A stretch of 18,840 nt of DNA from positions 1-18,840 of the forward strand of contig JAIERC010000381.1 of NCBI GenBank assembly GCA_019747165.1, given 5' to 3'. This DNA is from Sphingomonas sp. Its GTDB lineage: Bacteria > Pseudomonadota > Alphaproteobacteria > Sphingomonadales > Sphingomonadaceae. The notes below the pieces were generated by a model. It made no database searches, was not told where the DNA came from, and saw only the letters and a list, made by a program, of their open reading frames with translations. Shown here piece after piece: positions 7,974-13,019 of this stretch. Position 1 is the stretch's first letter; the number at the start of each line of letters is the position of its first letter. A program made the position numbers and the translations under genes.

Positions 7974-8024
7974 ATGACTGATACGCTCAAATTTTATGGT
8001 TTTGCCGCGAGCACGCGGTCGTGA
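7974..8024 (+). other. Possible 16-codon leader ORF overlapping the receiver start
   Basis: ATG 7974 opens a 16-codon frame (MTDTLKFYGFAASTRS) whose TGA (8022-8024) overlaps the GTG start of the receiver gene at 8021 in a GTGA arrangement. This could couple translation of the kinase and receiver genes. No ribosome binding site precedes it, so translation is speculative. Confidence 0.2.
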
Positions 8025-8413
8025 ACGTGCTGTTTGTCGAAGACGATCCGATGAACCGGCGCGTTGTCAAAGACATGCTCGATGTGGCCGGGGCAACCAT
8101 GACGGGCGCGCCAAGCGCTGAAGAAGGTCTGCAGCTGATCGATGCGCATGATTTTGATATTGTGCTGATGGATTTGCGGATGCCGGGCATGGACGGCATG
8201 ACGGCGATTCGCCATATTCGGGCGCGTACCGATGCCAAGGCGGGCTTGCCTGTGATTGTCGTGACGGCCGACACGGCGGTCGATCTGCGCGACCGTTGCC
8301 TGCGCGACGGCGCCGATGAAGTGCTGTTCAAGCCGGTCGCGATGGACTCCCTGTTTGATGCCATCGGCCGCTTGTTAGCGCGCGGTGCCCAGGGCGGCGG
8401 CGCTATCCGTTAA
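8021..8413 (+). CDS. Single-domain response regulator (receiver only)
   Basis: A 130-residue stand-alone CheY-like receiver with all key residues: acidic pair in VLFVEDDPMNRRVV, phospho-acceptor Asp in IVLMDLRMPGMDGM, Thr in VIVVTADT, and Lys in EVLFKPV. No output domain follows, so it probably acts as a phosphorelay intermediate or through protein contacts. It lies 65 nt after the hybrid kinase whose own receiver is damaged, making it the likely phosphate acceptor of that kinase (inference). The start is GTG 8021; no ATG or TTG exists in frame after the upstream stop, and GTG 8027 is the only nearby alternative. The first residues (MNVLFVEDD) are the normal beginning of a receiver. Confidence 0.9.
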   Translation: MNVLFVEDDPMNRRVVKDMLDVAGATMTGAPSAEEGLQLIDAHDFDIVLMDLRMPGMDGMTAIRHIRARTDAKAGLPVIVVTADTAVDLRDRCLRDGADEVLFKPVAMDSLFDAIGRLLARGAQGGGAIR

Positions 8414-8425
8414 TTGCCAAAATTG

Positions 8426-8450
8426 TTGCATAATTGCTGCAATGTGCAGC
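8426..8450. repeat. Overlapping dyads after the receiver gene / before the AraC gene
   Basis: TTGCA (8426-8430) and TGCAA (8438-8442) are spaced by 7 nt, and GCTGCA (8436-8441) and TGCAGC (8445-8450) are spaced by 3 nt. The second pair could be a weak transcript end for the receiver gene; together they could equally be an operator. No T-run follows. Confidence 0.35.
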
Positions 8451-8475
8451 CCGGGTGCCTTATCGTCTTGCGATT

Positions 8476-8493
8476 GTGCTTCCGTGGGAGCAC
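8476..8493. repeat. 18-bp palindrome in the AraC gene upstream region
   Basis: GTGCTTCC (8476-8483), a 2-nt centre, then GGGAGCAC (8486-8493): eight-base arms with one T/G mismatch, about 70 nt before the AraC-type start. It is a candidate operator or short hairpin. Confidence 0.35.
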
Positions 8494-8563
8494 CTAGTTT
8501 CGGTGACAACAGACTTGTGCGTATGTGTCATCGATTAGGAAGTTTTGCGTAAGGGGTAATATC

Positions 8564-9562
8564 ATGGCCGAACGGATGCTCGATCGGTTGTTGATGACGT
8601 TGGATGTTGCCGTCGATGCTTTTGCAATTTGCGAAGTTGATCGCGGCATTCAACTTGTCGCACGCCCTGGTGACGAAATCGAAGTTCATTACATCCTGTC
8701 CGGAACAATGCATCTGACGGTCCCCGGGCAGCCATCTATTGTTTGTGGTCCTGGTAGTGTTGTTTTGGTACCGCCGCATATGGCACAAACTATTGGTGCA
8801 GATGATTTTCCCGGTCGGCAATTGGTTGCGATGGATCATTGTTCGCCGTCCCACAATGGCATGGTTCGATTTGACGCTACTGGTGGCGGCGACGGTGATT
8901 TGCGCTTTATTTGCGGTCTAATCACTGCAAATATTTCGGGGTCATTTGGTTTGCTTGATACGGTTCGTCGGCCAATAGTTGAGGATATGGCGACGGATCC
9001 TATTGTTAATGCAAGCTATGAACTGATGGCGGCGGAATTGGCGCAGCCCGATCTTGGCTCACGCGCATTGACCGGGGCGCTGATGAAAGCCTGTCTTCTG
9101 TTGCTGCTCCGCAAGCACTTCAGTCGCAGTGAACACGAAACAAGCCTCCTAAGCACGCTACGTGACCCCAGATTGGGCAAAGCGGTGACGGCAGTTCTTG
9201 ATAAGCCTGCATCTCGTCACAGCGTGGCCGCGCTGGCGTCAACCGCCGGGATGAGCCGATCGGCGTTTGCGCGGGAATTTTCGCACGCTTTTGCAATGAG
9301 TCCGATGGAGTTTGTCGCAAAGACGCGGCTGCATCATGCTGCTGAGCTGCTGCGATCCACCAATATGCCGGTCAAAGTCATCGCCGCGCATATCGGCTTT
9401 TCCAGCCGGAGCCATTTTAGCCGGGCGTTTCGCGATGGCTATGGCACCGACCCCAGTTCCTTCCGCCGCGCAATCGCCCAAGGTGTCCGTCGTGCGCCTA
9501 CGCGCCGACGCGAAGTGATTTCGGAAAATATGGTGCGGCACGCGGATATCGCGCCGGCATAA
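8564..9562 (+). CDS. AraC-family transcriptional regulator
   Basis: This 332-residue regulator has an N-terminal cupin-like sensing domain (about 15-190; the stretch VARPGDEIEVHYILSGTMHL and the following GPGSVVLVPPHMAQ are typical) and a C-terminal pair of helix-turn-helix units (about 205-305: VAALASTAGMSRSAFAREFS, then IAAHIGFSSRSHFSRAFRDG and the closing YGTDPSSFRR). This layout belongs to AraC proteins with an AraC_binding_2/cupin_6 type N-domain, often annotated as activators of small-molecule responses; the ligand is unknown. Start at ATG 8564, preceded by AAGGGG (8551-8556). An in-frame start at 8525 would add 13 residues without a good ribosome site. It follows the receiver gene after 150 nt containing several dyads, so it likely has its own promoter and may regulate itself. 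No obvious divergent target gene is present. Confidence 0.9.
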   Translation: MAERMLDRLLMTLDVAVDAFAICEVDRGIQLVARPGDEIEVHYILSGTMHLTVPGQPSIVCGPGSVVLVPPHMAQTIGADDFPGRQLVAMDHCSPSHNGMVRFDATGGGDGDLRFICGLITANISGSFGLLDTVRRPIVEDMATDPIVNASYELMAAELAQPDLGSRALTGALMKACLLLLLRKHFSRSEHETSLLSTLRDPRLGKAVTAVLDKPASRHSVAALASTAGMSRSAFAREFSHAFAMSPMEFVAKTRLHHAAELLRSTNMPVKVIAAHIGFSSRSHFSRAFRDGYGTDPSSFRRAIAQGVRRAPTRRREVISENMVRHADIAPA

Positions 9563-9620
9563 TTCTTAGACAGCAGTTTTTTTGGATTTTGCGCCGCTGG
9601 TCCAATCCTCGCCAGCCGGT

Positions 9621-9642
9621 GCTGCATGCGCGCGCGTGCAGC
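9621..9642. repeat. GC-rich palindrome between the AraC gene and tRNA-Cys
   Basis: GCTGCATGCG (9621-9630) and CGCGTGCAGC (9633-9642) are ten-base arms with a single mismatch. It lies between two convergent units. No T-run follows closely on either strand; T-runs occur at 9577-9583 (+) and, on the minus strand, directly after the tRNA (9680-9666). It may still help end transcription. Confidence 0.3.
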
Positions 9643-9683
9643 CAATTTGCGCGATCGCCAGCCACCATGGAAAATAAAAAGGA

Positions 9684-9757
9684 TGGAGGCCCGACCGGGA
9701 ATCGAACCCGGGTGCAAGGATTTGCAGTCCTCTGCGTCACCACTCCGCCATCGGGCC
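9684..9757 (-). tRNA. tRNA-Cys (anticodon GCA)
   Basis: Read on the minus strand, the 74-nt molecule starts GGCCCGA and ends TCGGGCC-T-CCA, with the CCA encoded (plus-strand TGG at 9684-9686). The D-arm is GCG/CGC, the anticodon stem-loop has loop CTGCAAA with anticodon GCA (9723-9725 on the plus strand), and the T-arm is CCGGG-TTCGATT-CCCGG. All four stems close. It is the only gene on the minus strand in this window and is convergent with the AraC gene. A T-rich run directly downstream (about 9680-9666) may end transcription. Confidence 0.97.
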
Positions 9758-10219
9758 AAGGCGGCGCGTTTGCTGGGTTTTTGCGACGCCGTCAACATCA
9801 GGTTTTCGCGCCAATCCGTGAAAGGTTGATGATCATGCTTTGTTCTGCGATTCTGCGGATGTCTATCGCCGAGGATTCTAGACAATCAGGCGACCAAAGT
9901 GAGCAATGGCGGGAGAGCTCCAATGGGAAATCTGTCCGCAAAAACGCTGCAAAATCATAGACAAGTTCGGCATGAATAGGCATTGGCGCTTTGGTGTTTG
10001 ATCCGAAACGTCGAAAATTCGGGGTCTATGCGCGACGCCTTTTTGCTGAGCCCGCTGTCATTGTGCCAACTGGATTGCTTCTGGGCCAATGATTAAGGTC
10101 GGCCATGCCTGTCCGGGTAAAATGCCACCCCGGCTTGGCGGTGGCGCTCGCCCGATATACAAGCCGGTCAGCGGCAAAGGTGTGTTGCATATATAAAACG
10201 GCTGTGCCAAGGGGGTTTT
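9758..10219. other. Intergenic region between tRNA-Cys and the PIMT-like gene
   Basis: These 462 nt hold the tRNA-Cys promoter at the left edge and presumably the promoter of the downstream operon at the right. An AT-rich TATATAAA stretch at 10190-10197 could be a -10 element, but I see no convincing -35 partner. AAGGGGG (10209-10215) is the ribosome binding site of the next gene. Open frames here are short, lack family signatures, or run through the tRNA in translation. I see no RNA gene or repeat beyond these. Confidence 0.5.
9767..9795 (-). promoter_or_regulatory. Candidate tRNA-Cys promoter
   Basis: On the minus strand TTGACG (9795-9790) is followed after 17 nt by CAAACG (9772-9767), placing a transcription start a few bases before the tRNA. 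The -35 element is good and the -10 element poor, so this is a proposal based on position and spacing. Confidence 0.4.
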
Positions 10220-10885
10220 GTGGTGACGATAGCTGATCAGGGCCAGTTTGCGGCAATGCGCCAGGCAATGGTGTCGAACCAGCTTCGAACCAATTCGGTG
10301 AGCGATGCACGGCTGGTGGCGGCGATGGGCCGCGTGCCGCGCGAATCCTACTTGCCGGCAACAATTGCAGGGCTGGCTTATCGTGATACCGCGCTCCCGC
10401 TCGGCGCTGGCCGCGCTGCAAATGTGCCGATCGCAACAGGGCGCTTGCTGAATGAGGCTGCGATTAGCGCAAGCGATCGGGTGCTGCTGATCGGCGCGGC
10501 GGGCGGCTATACAGCTGCCGTGCTCGCTGAAATCGCGGCCTTCGTCGTCGCCGTTGAATGCGATCCGGCATTGATGGCGATTGCGCGGCGGGCACTGGCG
10601 GGTAATGCCCGCATTCAGCTCATCGACGGGCCGCTTGAGCGCGGCTATCCCGATGGCGCTCCATATGATGTGCTGGTCGTTGATGGGGCGGTGCCCAAAT
10701 TGCCGCAGACGTTGATCGATCAATTGGCAATTGGTGGGCGAGCGGTTAGCGGCATTGTCGATCGCGGTGTGACCAGACTTGCCATGGGCCAGCGCAGCGC
10801 TGGAGGTTTTGGGCTGATCGATTTTGCCGATATTGATTGCGTTGCCTTGCCGGGCTTCGCCATTTCCCAGGATTTTGTTTTTTGA
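10220..10885 (+). CDS. Protein-L-isoaspartate O-methyltransferase-like protein
   Basis: A 221-residue SAM-dependent methyltransferase of the PIMT (Pcm) family, which in its classical form methylates isoaspartyl residues for repair. Evidence: the N-terminal AAMRQAMVSNQL, the family block RVPRESYLP (39-47), a SAM-binding strand-loop VLLIGAAGGYTAAVLAE (88-104), the acidic AVECDP (111-116), and VLVVDGAVPKLP. The region that in true PIMTs reads (G)QTIS(Q)P and carries the catalytic Ser/Thr is here NVPIATGRLLNEA, and motif I lacks the usual GSGSGY form, so repair activity is doubtful. Start GTG 10220 (or GTG 10223) follows AAGGGGG. It heads a run with tolC only 14 nt away, an association common in alphaproteobacteria, suggesting a role tied to the envelope or simply co-expression. 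Confidence 0.85.
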   Translation: MVTIADQGQFAAMRQAMVSNQLRTNSVSDARLVAAMGRVPRESYLPATIAGLAYRDTALPLGAGRAANVPIATGRLLNEAAISASDRVLLIGAAGGYTAAVLAEIAAFVVAVECDPALMAIARRALAGNARIQLIDGPLERGYPDGAPYDVLVVDGAVPKLPQTLIDQLAIGGRAVSGIVDRGVTRLAMGQRSAGGFGLIDFADIDCVALPGFAISQDFVF

Positions 10886-10899
10886 GAAAGCCCCTCGTC

Positions 10900-12411
10900 A
10901 TGGTTTCGCTGTCGTCTGTTTCTTTAGTCAAATCCCGGTTCCTGGCGGGGGTGGCGCTGGCCGTGCTCGCAGTGCCGGCCTCGGCGGAGACGCTGCGTGA
11001 AGCGTTGATCGAGGCCTATAAGACAAACCCGACCCTTGCTGCGCAGCGTGACAATGTTCGGGCGCTCGACGAAAATGTCCCGATTGCGCGTGCTCCTGGG
11101 TTGCCTGCCGTGCAGCTGCAAAGCACGTACAGCGAAAATGTTGTTACTTCCGTCTCCAGCTTTATTGCACCATCGAGATTGACCAACACGCAAGGCAGCC
11201 TGACCGTCCCGGTCTATGCTGGCGGAGCGATCAAGAATGCAATTTCGGCAGCCAATACTCGAGTTGAAGGGGGGAGGGCGTCGCTCAGGGGGACCGAAGC
11301 TGATCTCTTCACCAGCGTGGTCGGCGCATATATGGATGTGATCCGGGATGAATCTGTCGTCCGGCTCAACCAGCAAAATACCAGCGTCCTTGAGGTCAAT
11401 TTGCAGGCGTCCAAGGACCGCTTCCAGGTCGGCGACCTGACGCGGACCGATGTCGCCCAGTCGGACGCGCGACTGGCGCTGGCGCGCAGCCAGCTGCAAA
11501 GTGCCGAGGCGCGGCTGATTTCGAGCCGGGAATCCTATATTCGGCTGGTCGGATCGCCCCCGGGCACGCTGCAGACGCCACCACCCTTGCCGAGCCTGCC
11601 GCGTGATCCCGATATCGCGGTTGAAATCGCGCTCGCAGACAATCCGGCGCTGCTCGCCGCCAGAAAGGCAGGCGATGCGACCAAATATGATATTCGTGTT
11701 GCCAAATCTGCGCGGCTGCCTCGTGTGGATGCCTTTGTCCAAGGGGCATATACCAATTTTCTAGGCACGCTTGGTGCCGGTTTTATCGGGGCGACTTTCC
11801 CGCAATTTGACCGAACCGCGCAACTTGGTTTGCGGATGACATTGCCGCTTTATCAAGGTGGCGGCCCCGCTGCTCGCGTCCGTCAGGCAGAGGCGCGGCG
11901 CAGCCAGGCGCTTGAACAACTCACCGAAGCAGAGCGCGGCGTTGTTGCGCAGGTTCGATCGGCCTTTGCGGTTTGGCAATCGTCGCTTGAAGTTATCAAG
12001 TCGGCCGAGATTGCGGTCGAGGCCAATAAGCTCGCCCTGGAAGGGGTGAAGGCGGAAAACAGCGTTGGCAATCGCACGATTCTCGAAATTCTGAACGCCG
12101 AACAGGAATTGCTGAATTCGCGCGTGACCTTGGTGACGGCGCAGCGCGATGCCTATGTGGCTGGGTTCGCGCTGCTCGCCGCAACCGGGCATGCAGAGGC
12201 GAAGGATCTGGGGCTGGATGCAGGCCCGCTTTATGACCCCGTCGCCAATTACGATCGCGTCCATAATAGCTTGTTGGACTGGACAGACGGTCGCCCTGCA
12301 GCCGCTTCCGCGACCAGCACCGCCAAGACGCCCGCGCAAACCGCGATTGTCGCGCCGACGGTTGACAGTACCACCTCTAATCCCGCAGTTACGGCTCCCA
12401 AGGATCGTTAA
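10900..12411 (+). CDS. tolC: TolC-family outer-membrane efflux protein
   Basis: A 503-residue TolC/OEP-family channel, the outer-membrane exit duct for type I secretion and tripartite efflux pumps. A signal peptide ends at ASA-E (cleavage about residue 29), followed by the typical first helix ETLREALIEAYKTNPTLAAQRDN. Two OEP repeats are visible, with the family pattern LTVPVYAGGA in the first and MTLPLYQGGGPAARVRQAEAR in the second, and the paired helix AENSVGNRTILEILNAEQELLNS. The last ~65 residues are Ala/Thr/Pro-rich low complexity. Start at ATG 10900 with GAGAAAG 9 nt upstream; an earlier in-frame start at 10837 would overlap the preceding gene and spoil the signal peptide. No inner-membrane or adaptor pump component is adjacent, so it probably serves several systems. 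The symbol reflects the family. Confidence 0.92.
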   Translation: MVSLSSVSLVKSRFLAGVALAVLAVPASAETLREALIEAYKTNPTLAAQRDNVRALDENVPIARAPGLPAVQLQSTYSENVVTSVSSFIAPSRLTNTQGSLTVPVYAGGAIKNAISAANTRVEGGRASLRGTEADLFTSVVGAYMDVIRDESVVRLNQQNTSVLEVNLQASKDRFQVGDLTRTDVAQSDARLALARSQLQSAEARLISSRESYIRLVGSPPGTLQTPPPLPSLPRDPDIAVEIALADNPALLAARKAGDATKYDIRVAKSARLPRVDAFVQGAYTNFLGTLGAGFIGATFPQFDRTAQLGLRMTLPLYQGGGPAARVRQAEARRSQALEQLTEAERGVVAQVRSAFAVWQSSLEVIKSAEIAVEANKLALEGVKAENSVGNRTILEILNAEQELLNSRVTLVTAQRDAYVAGFALLAATGHAEAKDLGLDAGPLYDPVANYDRVHNSLLDWTDGRPAAASATSTAKTPAQTAIVAPTVDSTTSNPAVTAPKDR

Positions 12412-12441
12412 CCACGATTACTGAGGCAAGGGACGGCAATC

Positions 12442-12951
12442 ATGGGGGACATTAGCGCCGAACCGTCGATGGAAGACATTCTTTCTTCCATCAAGCGGAT
12501 CATCGCAGAAGATGGTGACAATGGCGGTGTCGTGCGATCGCGTCGTGCGCCCCGCAACCCGCCGCAGCCCGCGCCAGCGGTTGCATCGCCGTTGTCTTCG
12601 CGCGCCCGGATGGCCGATCCTGCGGACATTCTGGAACTCAGCAATCCGGTGACCGGGGATGCTGAGGACGACGCAACGCTCATCGAACGCGTGGAGGCCG
12701 CCTTGTCGACCGAATCGATTTTGTCTGAAAGTGCAGCCCAGGCAAGTCGTGGATCGCTGGATACGCTGTCCCGTTTGGTCGTGAAGCCCCTCGCCGCTGC
12801 TGCTCCCGAAACCCCGGCACCCGAAACGCTGGAGGGCCTTGTCCGCGAAATGTTGCGGCCGATGCTGCGGGAATGGCTCGATGCCAAGCTGCCCGGCATG
12901 GTTGAAGAGATGGTCGCGCGCGAAATTGCGCGCATCACCCGGGGCCGCTGA
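12442..12951 (+). CDS. DUF2497 / PopZ-like polar organising protein
   Basis: A 169-residue protein with the three-part layout of Caulobacter PopZ and the DUF2497 family. The N-terminal helix is AEPSMEDILSSIKRIIAEDG (6-25; Caulobacter PopZ has EPTMEEILASIRRIISED), the middle is acidic and Pro/Ala-rich (about 30-125), and the C-terminal helices are LEGLVREMLRPMLREWLDAK (130-149) and MVEEMVAREIARITRGR. PopZ forms polar condensates that anchor the chromosome origin and recruit cell-cycle kinases; the C-terminal helices drive assembly and the N-terminal helix binds partners. Function here is inferred from this match. Ribosome site GAGGCAAGGG precedes ATG 12442. It sits 30 nt after tolC and 68 nt before valS. 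A TTAACC half-site at 12408-12413 overlaps the tolC stop, but its partner TTAA is absent. Confidence 0.85.
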   Translation: MGDISAEPSMEDILSSIKRIIAEDGDNGGVVRSRRAPRNPPQPAPAVASPLSSRARMADPADILELSNPVTGDAEDDATLIERVEAALSTESILSESAAQASRGSLDTLSRLVVKPLAAAAPETPAPETLEGLVREMLRPMLREWLDAKLPGMVEEMVAREIARITRGR

Positions 12952-13019
12952 ACCCGACAGGCTGACGCAGCGCAGCATAAGGCTAGCGAAGCACGCCACT
13001 GCCAGTTAAGGGCAAGGGC

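Noticed and set aside
9589..9960. Plus-strand open frame of 123 codons containing GPTGNRTRVQGFAVLCVT
   Set aside because: This is a conceptual translation across the antisense of tRNA-Cys; such peptides are a well-known annotation artefact.
12397..12413. Possible CtrA box before the PopZ-like gene
   Set aside because: TTAACC is present at 12408-12413 but the upstream TTAA half is CCCA, so only a half-site exists.
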